Below are positions 34,219 through 45,699 of a DNA stretch of 62,165 bases, piece after piece. Position numbers and translations under genes: made by a program. Each line of letters opens with the position of its first letter. Positions within the stretch are counted from its first letter, which is position 1. The notes beneath the pieces were generated by a model. The model worked only from the letters and a program-made list of their open reading frames with translations, was not told where the DNA came from and did not search any database. The stretch covers positions 1 through 62,165 of the forward strand of contig NCSJ02000255.1 of the NCBI GenBank assembly GCA_002812745.2, written 5' to 3'. This stretch comes from Scytalidium lignicola. Taxonomy: Eukaryota > Ascomycota > Leotiomycetes.

Positions 34219-36140
34219 CTATTCCAGATTCTCTATCTGATTAATCGTCTCTACTTTCTCTTCACTACTCTCAGGTGCATCAAGTCTGATGCTAGTTACC
34301 TCATCATTGAAGAGTTTAGCGATTTCTTCAAGAGAAAGCCCTTTACTTTCTGGGAAGTAGAAGAAAAGAGTCGTAATAAACGTCACTAGGAGGCTTAAGA
34401 AGACGAGATAGAATTTCCATCCAATATTTGCAAACGCTGTGGGAGCGACTTGCAGGTAGATGATCAGTGAAGCAAAGTAGGCGACAATAGAAGATGACAT
34501 CCCTTTAGCACGGATATGATTAGGGAAAATCTCCGATGTATAAACACTATAGTTTTGTTAGGGTAATGGCGTTGAATTTTAGAATAATAATCAAATACTT
34601 ACTATGTTGTAACATCAATATTGAAGGCAAATAAGGCGATATGAAGAAAGAGGAAGAAAACACTGGCAACTGCTGCTCCATGGGATCCTGTTCTCTCAAA
34701 AGTACTTAAAGATGCGCATTCGCCAATTAGCGCAAAAGCATCTCCGATCCAGCCAATCTTCAAGGCATTTACACGACCAATATAGTCAACTGTGAAGGCA
34801 TTAAAGATATTCCCACACAGCGCGAGACTTGCATAACAAGCCGAAAACAATAATTGAAGAGTGGTGCCAAAGCCAAGTGCACTGTAAAGCTCTGGACCGT
34901 AGTCTGGAGCAAAGTTAGTGTCTCTTTGTAAGAGCAAACGATTCTGTTAACTTACTTGCAATCACAGTAGTCCCAGTGGTTTGTGAACCAAACATCACAA
35001 TAGCACCAATGATAACGCGTTTGCGAAATGATGGCTTAACAAACATTTCCTTCCAAGACACTTTATTATTCTTATCAATCTCATATTGTTGTTTCATTTG
35101 TTGGTATTCTCTGAATGCAAAAATATCGTCGGGGTCCGTCTCGTCGCGGTGAAGTCTCTGAACAATCCTGAGGGCTTCTTCGGATCTCTCACTAGATATG
35201 ACTGAGCTATGTTAGTGATATTATTCTGACAAAGTCGTCTTTCGTCTTTCAATTCACTTACGCCAACGAGGCGACTCAGGTAAGAAAAGAATTCCGACAG
35301 TGCAAAAAAGCGCTGGGATGGCTTGAATTGCTAATGGAAGGCGCCACTGCGCTCCACTGGCATTCACAAAGTAGAAGCCAAATCCAGCCCAGCTATATAA
35401 AATTATATTAGTTAAATAGGGCTAATCATTCACCTATCAAAGGCAAATCTATTTCATGAGGATATTTAATCACCTACCTGGCCGCAGCATAGCCCACTGT
35501 CACGCAAATTCCATGGAATCCAACCATCATACCTCTAGAATGAGGTGGAGAAACTTCGCTTTGATAGAGCGGAACAAGCGGTAAAAGCATGCCTAAGCAC
35601 TAAGTTAAGTATGTGTCTTTAATTCTTGACTTTCCTGGGTATTATGATTTACCAACGCCAAAACCATTGACAAACCGAAAGACTAGGAACATGGCCAATG
35701 CCACCGAACCAGCCTGGAGTGTGCCGCCAATGGTAGCCGTGAGTGCACCTATGAAGATCGATCGTTTTCGGCCAAGGTGTTCTGCTGCCCAGGATGCAAA
35801 AAGGGCACCTAGTACTAAAATAATTATTAAATTGAATGTATAACGTCGGTGGAGTCAGGGTGACATACAGCCTCCACCTGTATAGATACCACTTGTAGCG
35901 CCTGAGATTGCATTCCTGTTGGAGCTCTTGTCAAGATCGAAGTACGATCTCCAGGGCTAAGTTAGCCTCCTTTTTCTTGTACTAGAAAGGGGGGGAGGTG
36001 AGAGGGGTTAGTATATACATGAATGAAGGTTGAGCAAGTGTTGTGCCAATGATTGTATTCGAATAACCAAAGGCAAAAGAGCCTAGAGCCACGAAGGCCA
36101 CTATTAGGAGATTATACGGGTTCCTTCTTTTCTCAACCAT
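34219..36140 (-). CDS. MFS sugar porter, multi-exon
   Basis: Complete sugar-porter family transporter with about ten exons, starting at 36140 and ending at 34219. Marks in order are FAFGYSNTIIGTTLAQPSF (TM1), YFDLDKSSNRNAISGATSGI after a spliced junction that needs the acceptor ending CTGGAG, AEHLGRKRSIF in the TM2-3 loop, YQSEVSPPHSRG, FLPESPRW after TM6, NYGPELYSALGF in TM7, VDYIGRVNALK, YTSEIFPNHIRAKG, and FPESKGLSLEEIAKLF after TM12. No stop or frameshift was found. It is the same subfamily as the damaged porter at 4975-7093 (both carry FGYSN in TM1 and GLSLEEI or GLPLEEIS at the end). It is divergent from the lactonase gene over 470 bp, which suggests shared control. Confidence 0.88.
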
Positions 36141-36610
36141 TTTCCAACAAAGATGAAGATGCGAAAAGATTTGATGTAGTCAAGATGGGGTCAATGAATT
36201 CTTTCATATATATATATAGCTCGATCTATTCCCCACGTTTGATAAGTCGAATGGAATCCAAGCCCAGTGTAGCGGTACTAGGGCCCAATGAGGGGCCCCG
36301 TCTGGGGTCAACCCAGAGTTGCAATTTGTAGTTATGTCAGTAGAACGGCGGACTGATGCCAAGCCGGCTGAAAATTTCCATTTAAGGTAACATTCTAGTT
36401 TATCCCGGAATTAACCTTCCTATTTCGGTTAGCCACGCCGTCGCGAAACCCAGGAAGCTCGCGTGCCTCTCCCATATATTGTAGAACTGCAAATTATCTC
36501 CTTATAAGGGAAGAGAAAATACTGCCATAAATTCCTATCCCGTGTTAAATATCATGGATCTCTTGTGAATTTTAAATATTATAGTGGAACTATTGTTTGA
36601 TTAAGCAGTG
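36141..36610. promoter_or_regulatory. divergent promoter of sugar porter and lactonase-like gene
   Basis: The 470-bp region has two CGG-containing blocks close together (CCCGGAATTAA near 36404 and TTTCGGTTAG near 36423), plausible Zn2Cys6 half-sites. A Zn2Cys6 regulator gene lies 1.6 kb beyond the lactonase gene's end. No site is proven. Confidence 0.35.
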
Positions 36611-38075
36611 ATGGATAAACTGGCCACCAGAATGTCCCCCTCTCTCTTATTCTTCTTCTTCCTTTTCTTTTCCATTGCCCTCTATAACCAGTCTGCTTAT
36701 CTCTTGAAGTTATCTGGTCGAGTTGACATAGACAAAGCGAGACTTGTACGGTGGGAGAATAGCACAATTCTCAACAATGAAAATTGCCAGGTTATCAATG
36801 TTGCCAATGCATGTGAAGATGTAAAGATCCATTTTGCATCTCAAACAGCGTTTCTTGCTTGTGGAGATCCTCTGGAACGTACGCACTGGTATCCTCCAGC
36901 ATGCATTCGTACAGTCTCGCGACGTTCAGAGTCATCATTTCGCGAGAAGTTGTTTAAGCATGATTTGAAGATAGGCCGGACCACAGAGCTCCAGATAAAA
37001 GGCCTTCAAGGTGATTTCATCACTCATGGAATTGATATTTTCCAGCAACCTGAAGATCCTTCCAAGGTCGGCAGCTCAGATATTTCAGTAGGGATACAAA
37101 GACTGACAGCTCACAGATCTATATTTTTGCTGTCAACCATGCTCGAGATGGAGATTCTATTGCGATATTCATTCATAAAATTGGTTCAGATATCGTTGAA
37201 TTGGTGAAGAATGTTAAACACCCAAATATCAAAACCGCCAACGGGGTTGCCGCGACAGGTCCACTGTAATATTAGCTCCATTGTTTATAGGTTGTTTGAT
37301 CCAGAATGCTCATGTCTACAGGGACTTCTATATAACCAATGACCATTATTTTGAAAAGGGTCCACTTCGAGACTTGGAGGAAAAATATGGGCCGTGGCAC
37401 TGGGCAACAAACGTTCAATACTGCGACGCAAACCACAAAGTATAGTTTTCTGTTCTTCGAATATGATATAGTACTCACTACATGCACAGGATGTCTCTTG
37501 TAAACAGGTGTCACGAACTTTTCCGGGGGCAAACGGCATCGGTTTATGGACGGACCGGCTTTTCATTGGTGACTCTAAGAATGGAACTGTCACAGTATTT
37601 CAGATTCATGACGACAAATCTCTGACAGAGCTACAGACTGTGGTTAGTACAATAATATATAACTTGTAAAGGGAAGAGAAGCTTATTAGATGATGTTAGG
37701 ACCTAGGAGCCGCGGCCGATAATATTAATATTCTCCCAACCGGCGATCCAATTGTTGCAGGTAATTCAAATCCATTTAGAATACAGTCTACACCAGCACT
37801 AATCATAATAAGTTTTCCCTACTCTCGAAGATCTCCCAAAATACCTCCAAAACGTGAAATCTTTAGGGAAGAAGCTCTTAGTACCTGCAGCTGCCTTGCG
37901 ACTAAACCAAAACAGAGGTTACACTCCCGAGTTGATTTATTTTGACAACGGTTCAAGGATAAGCTTTATGACAGCAGTAGCAGCAGATTCTACCAATGGC
38001 ATCTTCATTGGTTCGGGTGTTCTACAGTATGGAGGATTTTCTGTCTGTAAGCTGCCAACTGATGTGTTCGCGTAA
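36611..38075 (+). CDS. paraoxonase/arylesterase (lactonase)-like protein
   Basis: Six-bladed propeller hydrolase related to serum paraoxonases, which hydrolyse lactones and aryl esters with calcium. The start at 36611 gives an N-terminal hydrophobic anchor or signal (SLLFFFFLFFSIALY). About six exons join in frame. Key blocks are SQTAFLACGDPLERTHWYPP, THGIDIFQ followed after splicing by IYIFAVNHARDGD, NGVAATGP followed after splicing by DFYITNDHYF, GANGIGLWTDRLFIGDS, LGAAADNINIL and VPAAALRL near the C-terminus. The NHARDGD, FYITNDHYF and ADNINIL blocks are the family's conserved blade motifs. The frame is intact, ending with TAA at 38073-38075. It is divergent from a sugar porter, and a regulator gene converges on it, so the three could form a small catabolic cluster. 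Confidence 0.85.
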
Positions 38076-38215
38076 ACAGAGAAAAATGCTAGCTGTTTTC
38101 AAAAATTGTCTCCACATTTACAGCTGACAATGTGTTATGTGGTGGAGAGAATCTTAGACTTTATTCAACAACATAGACATAGATGAAGACATAGATACAA
38201 ATAAACTATTGTATT

Positions 38216-40564
38216 GGTCCTAAGATTTTCTCACTAAANCCCTTGGCCAGAGAGTGTATCGAATGATATATCCATATCTTCCCAGAAGCTGTCGTCTATC
38301 CAGGAGTTCCAAATCTCACCATCGATTAAGGCGGATTCTGAAACAAAGTGACTATCTCCCGTCCAACTGTTTTCAAGTTCGTCTGTTGAATACGAGTTGG
38401 CACCAGTTGAACAGTCCTGCCCACGCTGCTGATGCAGGAACATAATACTGCCAGGACCAGAATCATTGGTTAAGCCGCTAAAGCCCACCCCAATAGCTAA
38501 TATAAAGAGAGTTATTAATATCTAATGAATTTCAAGGGTTGGATTTTGACTTACACTTTTGTGCCATGTTTAATTGGTTTATCGATATAGATTCTTCGGC
38601 TTTATCAAGAAGTTTTTGAATCATTTTTGTATCTTGTAATTCTATTAGACTGTGCGGGTCAACACTGCCTTCTGCGGGATCAGTTTCATTCATTCCCCTG
38701 GCTTGTTGCTCCATGGTAGTCGTAACCCAGCTCACAGCCTTCCAATACCGAATGAGAGTCTGGAGGGTCCTTAGACAAACTTCGTAGTTTGAGCGATTTG
38801 TGATTCTTTTAAGTGGATTTAGTGCCGAAGATGACTCGGCAATAAAAACGAGGCCAGCCATCTCAACCGCCTGGTCAATGAATGGGCTAGATACAAGAGA
38901 CTTCGTATCTACTACCTCAACTAGGCTGAGAATAGAGGTAATTGTCCTTGCTGAGGACAAAGCAATTGCCTGGCTTTCAGCTGTCAAGAATATGTTTTTT
39001 ACATTGACACCTTGACCATATCGTAAACCAGGACGATGAAGCCCTATCATTATCTAATTTTGGTCAGAAGAAGCAAACTTATAAGAATCTTTGCCGCTTA
39101 CAGCATTAAACCACAGGTGGAGCATAAGAAATGTGCCACCTTCTCCACTTGACACGTATTTCTGGAAGTTGTCAATGTTGAAAGATAAAGCTTGAGGAAG
39201 ATTAGTGTAATAGTGGATTAGTTCATCATTGTACTGAAGAAGTCTCTCTTTTGTATCTTCCCCTAAAATGTTGAATTGATCCGTGACAACATTGAGTTCA
39301 TTGTGTAAAAGGCCTAATGTCTGCATGGTAATGACCATACTTGGAAATGGCGAGGGATATTCGACGTTATCATCAATATCTAGTTGAGGTACGTCGATAT
39401 ATTTTTTCTCGATACTTAATGGCCTACCTGTTGCGAAAGAGATTATATGATCCAAATGATATACGCTGTACCACACCCGAGATACCGTCCAGTATTCTAC
39501 AGGACTAAGTCTCTCGGGGCCAGAAATAGAAGCCTTCATTCTACGTCAGCCCATGAAAAAAAATAGATATTGAATTCCGCACTTTGTGCATTCCTAGGTC
39601 CATAGCCATACGACAAGCCATACCCATATACATCCATACTCCAACATCGTGATTACTAGCCAACTCAAGCCAGACGATCATTAAGATGCTTGCAACAACG
39701 TCATAGCTGGGCAAGTTTAGTAATGGGACTAGGAGTAGCTTAGCCTTTTCTGCAAATACGTGACCTCTTAAATAAGGGGGATAACTCTGCAATTGTGGTA
39801 AGGTGTAAAAGCGGGCAGACAGGCCACAGGCGCTATTAAGAACTAGAGCGGATACTTTTCTTAATTTCACGGATTCAATGAAGCTATGACGAGAATAAAA
39901 AGGAAAATGGCAGCCATAGTGTTCGAAAAAGGTCTCCAGGAGAGGATATAAAATATCAACAGCAGGTGTGATACCATCTTCCTCGAACAGAGTCATGCCT
40001 AGTGGATCTTGCACGCTCTTAGTTATGCGTGTCTCAGTGCTATATTCCAAAATTGATTCCTTGTCTGGCACTTCCGTTACGGGTCTCATGACGTCAAAAA
40101 GCATCTTCTTATATCCTGGAGCAATGCCTGTTGGTCCAAACCAGCGGAAAAATGGGATTCTAATAGAATGAACTTCCCCTAACTCTTTGGATTCCTTGAT
40201 CTTATTTGTAGTCGTGGGAGACAATTCGGCAGATTCTTGGGAGGCATTTAGATGCTTGCATGAATCATTGTTAGAACCATCAAAATTATGCATCACAAAA
40301 CGAATGCGATTTAAACGTGACCCTTGGTAATTGCATGATAATCCCGCTTGGGCACAAGCTAGGTAAGTCTAAACTTAGCTCATTTCTTGTTTATGTATAA
40401 AGTTAACGTACCAGTGCACGATGGTTTTGTACCACTACATCTTAATTTCCGTTCACGACAGTGGCTTAGAGGGTCAGCTTTCTGTTTTCAGAAAGAAAGT
40501 CAGTACATACCTGCAGGCAATTGAGGTTCNTTTTTCTTTTAGCAGCTCTATGTCCACTATGCAT
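38216..40564 (-). CDS. Zn2Cys6 fungal transcription factor
   Basis: Nuclear regulator with an N-terminal binuclear zinc cluster and a fungal-specific (Fungal_trans) middle domain. The cluster is spread over three exons: ATG at 40564 with a basic start ending in SIAC, an intron, then SHCRERKLRCSGTKPSC plus T, another intron, then ACAQAGLSCNY. Together these give the full six-cysteine pattern. The frame of exon 1 needs the N at 40530 to be ignored. The middle domain includes YPLLETFFEHYGCHFPFYSR, MDLGMHK, ERLSPVEYWTVSRVWYSVYH, FATGRPLS and IMIGLHRP. The C-terminal acidic part (DSFWEDMDISFDTL) could be an activation region. With the N at 38239 counted the protein stops at 38234; without it, at 38216. 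About 690 residues, normal for the family. Confidence 0.85.
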
Positions 40565-41237
40565 TTTCAATTTGTGCGAAATTTTGGAGCAAATATTAGA
40601 AGTTGATATAAATTAATCTTAAAGATAGTCAAGGTTAACTAGCGAGTTAAACTAGTTACAAGTTAAGTTAGTTACACGTGTACGTACCGTAATTGTCACA
40701 ATTTGATATATCACAGTGGAATGATTAGTTATATGGAGGTGTAGTTGTTGTATAATTATATGGATTATTACTGTACGACCTAGCCATGAAAACTTTTTCC
40801 TAAGTTAATTTAATTCCCGGTCCACTCGGCTACCCGGTCCACCCGTCACCCCAAATTTACTGCAAAATCAATCAGAATTAACCCCTTGCAAAATCAACAA
40901 CAATTATAGTTTTGAACATGTAATACAATAGAATTGCTGAATTTTCTGAGGGTTTTATTAGTGGTTCATTGGAGCAGTAGGTGGAGACTCATATACCTAA
41001 AATGGAATAGATCAAGATTTTAGTGTATTTAGTGGGTTGGCGGTTTTAGTGTATTGCTGGCCATTCCAAGCGCATCCAACGGAAATCTCCAAAATCGTGT
41101 AATCATTACTCAATCGCAAGGCGATCACGTTCCCAACTTTCCCGCCTGTCAAGCATCTTCTTTAGCGTAATACACAAATCTCGGTGGCGCGAAGGGGTTT
41201 GCGCCTACTCCTGCGAAAATTGGAGAGGAACCAAGAA
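40565..41237. other. intergenic, no gene recognised
   Basis: Upstream of both the regulator (left) and the methyltransferase (right). A short imperfect repeat of TCAACTAG/TTACTAG-like blocks near 40630-40680 is visible. Nothing else. Confidence 0.4.
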
Positions 41238-41894
41238 ATGTCTGATGCACCTGAGGGCATTGTCAAATACGCCTACGACCACATCTCAGAATGGTACCTC
41301 CGGTGGGTTGAGAGCCAGGAGTCGCCGCGAGAAAAATACACCAAGAAGCTCCTTGAGAAGCTGCCACCTTCACCTTCCATTCTGGAACTTGGTTGCGGTC
41401 CCGGCATTCCCGTCTTGAAATTGCTTCTCGACGAAGGCGCTCAAGTAGTCGCAAATGACATCTCAACTAAGCAAATCGAGATGACCAAGACCTGCTGCCC
41501 GGAAGCCAAGCTGATTGCGGGCGATATGACAACCCTCACTTTCGAGCCTGAGAGCTTCCATGGCGCGATCAGTTTCTATACACTATTTCACCTTCCACGG
41601 TCGAAGCTCAAGGCTATGCTCACAAGAATCCATGGTTGGTTGAAGCCCGGAGGGGTCTTTGTTTTCAATCTCGCGACTTTCGACGAGGAAGAAATCCATG
41701 GCGAATTCTTAGGATATGGAATGTTCTGGAGCAGCTATGGCGTGGATGGGAATCAAGCACTATTAAGAGAAATCGGATTTGATTTATTGCTGGTGGAAGT
41801 GTTGCAAGCAGGCGGAGGGAAATTGGAGGAGGATGATCCAGACTTTAACGCTGAGTTTATGTGGGTAGTGGCACGAAAGAAAGATTCTCCATAG
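41238..41894 (+). CDS. class I SAM-dependent methyltransferase
   Basis: Small cytosolic methyltransferase of the Methyltransf_11/25 type, 218 residues from the ATG at 41238 (MSDAPEGIVKYAYDHISEWY); a longer reading from an upstream GTG is unlikely in a eukaryote. The SAM-binding motif I is ILELGCGPGIPVL, followed by the acidic loop VVANDIS, motif II region HGAISFYTLFHLP and motif III WLKPGGVFVFNLA. The frame is intact and intronless, and the substrate is unknown. Base composition is more GC-rich than the neighbouring gene-poor DNA. Confidence 0.9.
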   Translation: MSDAPEGIVKYAYDHISEWYLRWVESQESPREKYTKKLLEKLPPSPSILELGCGPGIPVLKLLLDEGAQVVANDISTKQIEMTKTCCPEAKLIAGDMTTLTFEPESFHGAISFYTLFHLPRSKLKAMLTRIHGWLKPGGVFVFNLATFDEEEIHGEFLGYGMFWSSYGVDGNQALLREIGFDLLLVEVLQAGGGKLEEDDPDFNAEFMWVVARKKDSP

Positions 41895-43107
41895 AGCGGA
41901 ATGCAGCAAGGATCGTGAGACTTGGCGAATAAGTGCCACAAAATTCGCTCTTCTCAAACGGAACGTTAGGATGGTAGTGCAAGGGGTATTTGGTGGGAAA
42001 ATATATGTATTACTTGCAATTAGGGGTGCGTGATCTATTGAGCCCAGCACTGGAAAAATAGGCATAGTTATATTATTTTCCTAATTCCTAACCTCCCTAG
42101 ATCAATGTTGAGTTTAGTTTTCAAAGTCAGTATGCAAACTCGGTGTTCCAAGAACTGAATGTATTTCGGATTGAACACACTCCCCCAGGTTTGAACGATT
42201 AGTGATAGCCTGATTACGAAATAACAAAGTTGCATTCAAATCTCATGACCACAATAGAATAACCTACTTGATTAAGATTTTATACCAACTGGATTTAGAT
42301 CCCTAATAAATTAAGCATGCTCTACCCTGGAAAAACCTTAGTATAGTCATCAGCTGGCATGTCACTTATTATCACCCATTCAATTCAAATAGTTCCAGCG
42401 AAGAGATAGAGACGATCTGGGCCTCTCACTCTCCCTCGTTTCCTTGTTGCTCACTTGGTCCCAAGCCATCTGTTCTGTCTTAACCCAAGAAGCATTATAA
42501 GAAGCAGAGCTCAAATGTTATAGAAACGACTTGGACAAAGATAAAATTGCAAATGTATTCTCTGCTACTAGTCTCTGTTTAGAGATCTATGTTCCAATTC
42601 AGGTAGGAGAGCAATACAAAACTGGTATTACTAGTTTATACTAGAGTGGAGTAGGAAGCTCCATCTGAAACGGGGGAGCACGAGAATAAGTTAAATTGCT
42701 TACCTTCTCGGGTTCATCCCTCGGCCCTGTCAACTTCCTGTCCACTCGTATAACTGCGCGCCCTTGATATAGTCATCTTACGCAAAAAAAATCTAGATGT
42801 ACTCATCAAAACCTCCCGCGCTTTAGAACATCACTCTTGGAGTAGTCTCCCTGATTTCTTCAACCCTTTCTCCGGATCGCCAACTCAGTCAAATTGATCA
42901 ACCTAACTTCCGAGATTTTCAGGTCCAATTTATCCTTCATCTCTACCGCCCCTATCCTTCTGAAACCCCCACCATTCACGTTTTGATCCACTTTTATTTG
43001 ATGATCAGTATATATAATGGGCGAGCCCAAGAAACAAAGGAAGTGAAACCTTATTTCGAAAGCGAGAAAATCTAGCAATTCTTTCTTGGCGAGAGCGATT
43101 GAGCTGT
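41895..43107. other. intergenic, no gene recognised
   Basis: Contains only short open frames with no domain. No repeat or RNA gene was recognised. Confidence 0.4.
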
Positions 43108-43432
43108 TGCTGTTTATGACTCAAACGACCAGAAGGTTAATAATTGTTGCCGTGATCTAGGATGTCCAGTACTTAACTTTGATCTATTAAAGTTTAATGA
43201 AGGTAGTATCGATAGTGCTTTAGTAATACGCTGGAGTATGTAGAATCAGTACGTCGAGTACAGCGATACTTATACTAGCAAGTCGAAGTTTTGGTCATAT
43301 TTCAACGCCAATGTTGTCCAGACCTTTGAAGTGGATAATATATCACTCTAGAGTAGGGTCAACTGCATATTTTTAAGAGCTATCAGAAGTCTGGTTTTGG
43401 GATAACATGAGATATATTTCATTCTCGCTAGA
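43108..43432 (+). pseudogene. unassigned decayed coding sequence
   Basis: One plus-strand frame reads as protein for about 105 codons with only three interruptions: TGA at 43109, TAG near 43240 and TAG near 43350. Blocks between them look conserved in style, for example VYDSNDQKV, CCRDLGCPVLNFDLLKF, YSDTYTSKSKFWSYF and NVVQTFEVDNISL. Two of the three stops could come from TGG or CAG by C:G to T:A change. I do not recognise the family. It lies head-on to the 3' end of the dioxygenase gene. Confidence 0.35.
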
Positions 43433-43604
43433 AAGAGATGTCAAAACAGCAAATTGCTCCATTATTGTAAATTAATTAAGTCTTGCTTAGCTTCTGCTAT
43501 ATGTTTAAAACTACATTTTAATGGCAAACTGAATCCTTGCCATTAGCTATCGATATCAAGCATACTTGCCTTTCCATATTACTCCAAGAGATTCTCCTGA
43601 AGAG

Positions 43605-44715
43605 TTATGGCAAGCCTTGACGCGTATCGGTATGCTCATTCAGCCCCCAGGCCAGGGTACTATTATCATGAACAGTAGCTCTCCTAACATCTCTTCTATA
43701 TTTACCTTCAAACGACCCCCCAACTGCTCTATGCATTGTGCAAGTATTATCCCATACAATCAGATCCCCGACGTTCAGCCATTCAACCTCAAATACATAT
43801 TTCGGCTGCTTTGCATGTTCGTAAAGCCGGCTAAGTAATGCTTTTGATTCGGCTAGGTCTATATCCTCGATATGGTGAGCATGGGAGGCAATGTACAGAT
43901 TCATCCTTCCCGAGGGCTCGTGGAGTTGAACCAAACGGTGCCGACCCATAGGATAGTCCAAGGGGTTTATATGTGCAAAAAATTCCGGAGCAGCTAGCTT
44001 TCGAGAATGATACAGGGAGTGATCAGCTATGTAATCATTCTTCAATAGATCCGCCTTGATGGCACCCTCAAGATCATTAAACGCGGTACGGGTATCGGCA
44101 AAGGCTGTGTTCCCTCCAGTACCAGGGGGTGGCAGCTCATGGGCTAGCAACAGAGAATATTCACCTCGACGGGGATTGAAACTTGAATCTGTGTGGAAGA
44201 GGCCATTTCCCTATCCTCCGTTAACTTAAGCTCAATATAAAAGGGTTATGTATATCCTAGCGAAATAAATATGTACTTACTTTACCGGCTTGCGCTCTTG
44301 ATCCATCGGGATCAACCAGCGTCCCATCAAGTTCGACATTGCTTACGTCAAACAGCTCATCATATTTTAGTCTATTCTTCCGTCCTACAACATTATATGG
44401 CGTAACATCATCTAGTTCGCCGAACCGTCGAGCAAACTCTACATGACGTTCATCATTGAGGCCTGTGTCGCGGAATACAAGAACGCCATACTACACATAG
44501 ATTTCAATTGGTAAGCAATGGACACAGTGGCCCTTTTCAATAACTATTATTCGGTTTCTTACTTTTGTTATTGCAGATAAAATTTCGTTGAAAACTTTGT
44601 CCGTCAGAGGAGATGAGAAATCTACGTCCTGAACCTCTGCTCCAAAGGTGGGGTGGAGCTTGCGAACTTTGATATTTTTAAAGCCAGGCTCATTGTCTAA
44701 AAGAAGGCCAACCAT
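43605..44715 (-). CDS. TauD/TfdA family alpha-ketoglutarate-dependent dioxygenase
   Basis: Non-heme iron oxygenase that oxidises a substrate with 2-oxoglutarate and O2; fungal members act on taurine, other sulfonates or aryloxy acids. Three exons start at 44715 (MVGLLLDNEPGF). The first carries HPTFGAEVQDVDFSSPL, the second YGVLVFRDTGLNDERHVEFARRFG and the third GNGLFHTDSSF, which supplies His and Asp of the iron triad. LPPPGTGGNTAFADTR binds the 2-oxoglutarate side. The distal His is in CTMHRAV and the 2-oxoglutarate-binding Arg in RRDVRRATVHD. The frame is intact to 43605. About 325 residues, normal. Substrate not determinable. Confidence 0.9.
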
Positions 44716-45699
44716 TGTCGGTGAGCAATAAGAAGTTTCAGTACAATATACACGTGTAAGCTAAGATTCGTTAGATTTCAAAACGCTGGAGGAAGAGAGA
44801 CTGATTGTTTCTGGGTCGGATTGTAGAGAGGTTTGAGATCCAAGATCCAAGATCCCTCTTATCTTTATTTCGAAGCATATAAAGCTACCGATAAGATTCA
44901 CAGCCATCTATAGCCGCCTATAGCCATCTGTTACCAAATTCCCTACCGGCTGCAGATGCAGATGCAACGTAATCGCAACATTCCATATCTAAGTATCTGT
45001 TTAGGGTCCAACATGTTTGCCTATTCCCAAATTGTGCCTTCCTTCCGGATCTCCCCAAACTCCATGCCACTTCCCCGCTCCAGTTAATTTGTAAGGCTAG
45101 ACAGTTGGAGACCGGCACCTAGCACCGTCACAAGCTAATAAGACCGTTGGGGCTGCATCTCAACCGAAATGTATATCCGACAAGATAAGCACTGTAATAT
45201 TGACTTTCCAAACTCTTCAACAGTTTTACGCTTAAAAAGAGCAACCATTGCAAGAAAGTGCCCTGTATTAAGTTACATGAGAGCGCAGTTTCTGTCATTT
45301 AGTAGTGAGTGGTATTTCGTAACAAATACTGTTAACAGCCCCCTTGTCGAAATTAAGCTCGCCTCGAGAGACTATACCTCGCATGTCTGTGTCAAAGCTT
45401 GAGACGCCACAATAAAAAGGCTCGAAGTTTGAAGTGCCAGCAACTCTAATTCCTACCGCGCTAGAGACAGTATGTAAAGACGTGTCTTAAAAAGTAATAT
45501 CATATCTACAATATTGTCCATTCTTACGCAATCCCGATAGTTATTGAACGGTGTGGTCAGAATAGAAATCATTTCGATGTACCGCTGTGTTGATTTTGTT
45601 AGTTCTCTACTCTTAATACTCCAAGATAGAAAATAATAATAAAGACAGCGATGTTTGACTAAGTTATTATATTCAACGCTAGAGTTGTCATAATTATAT
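44716..45699. other. intergenic, no gene recognised
   Basis: Promoter of the dioxygenase and about 900 bp without a supported gene. Near 44883-44935 the unit ATAGCC is repeated three times. Confidence 0.4.
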
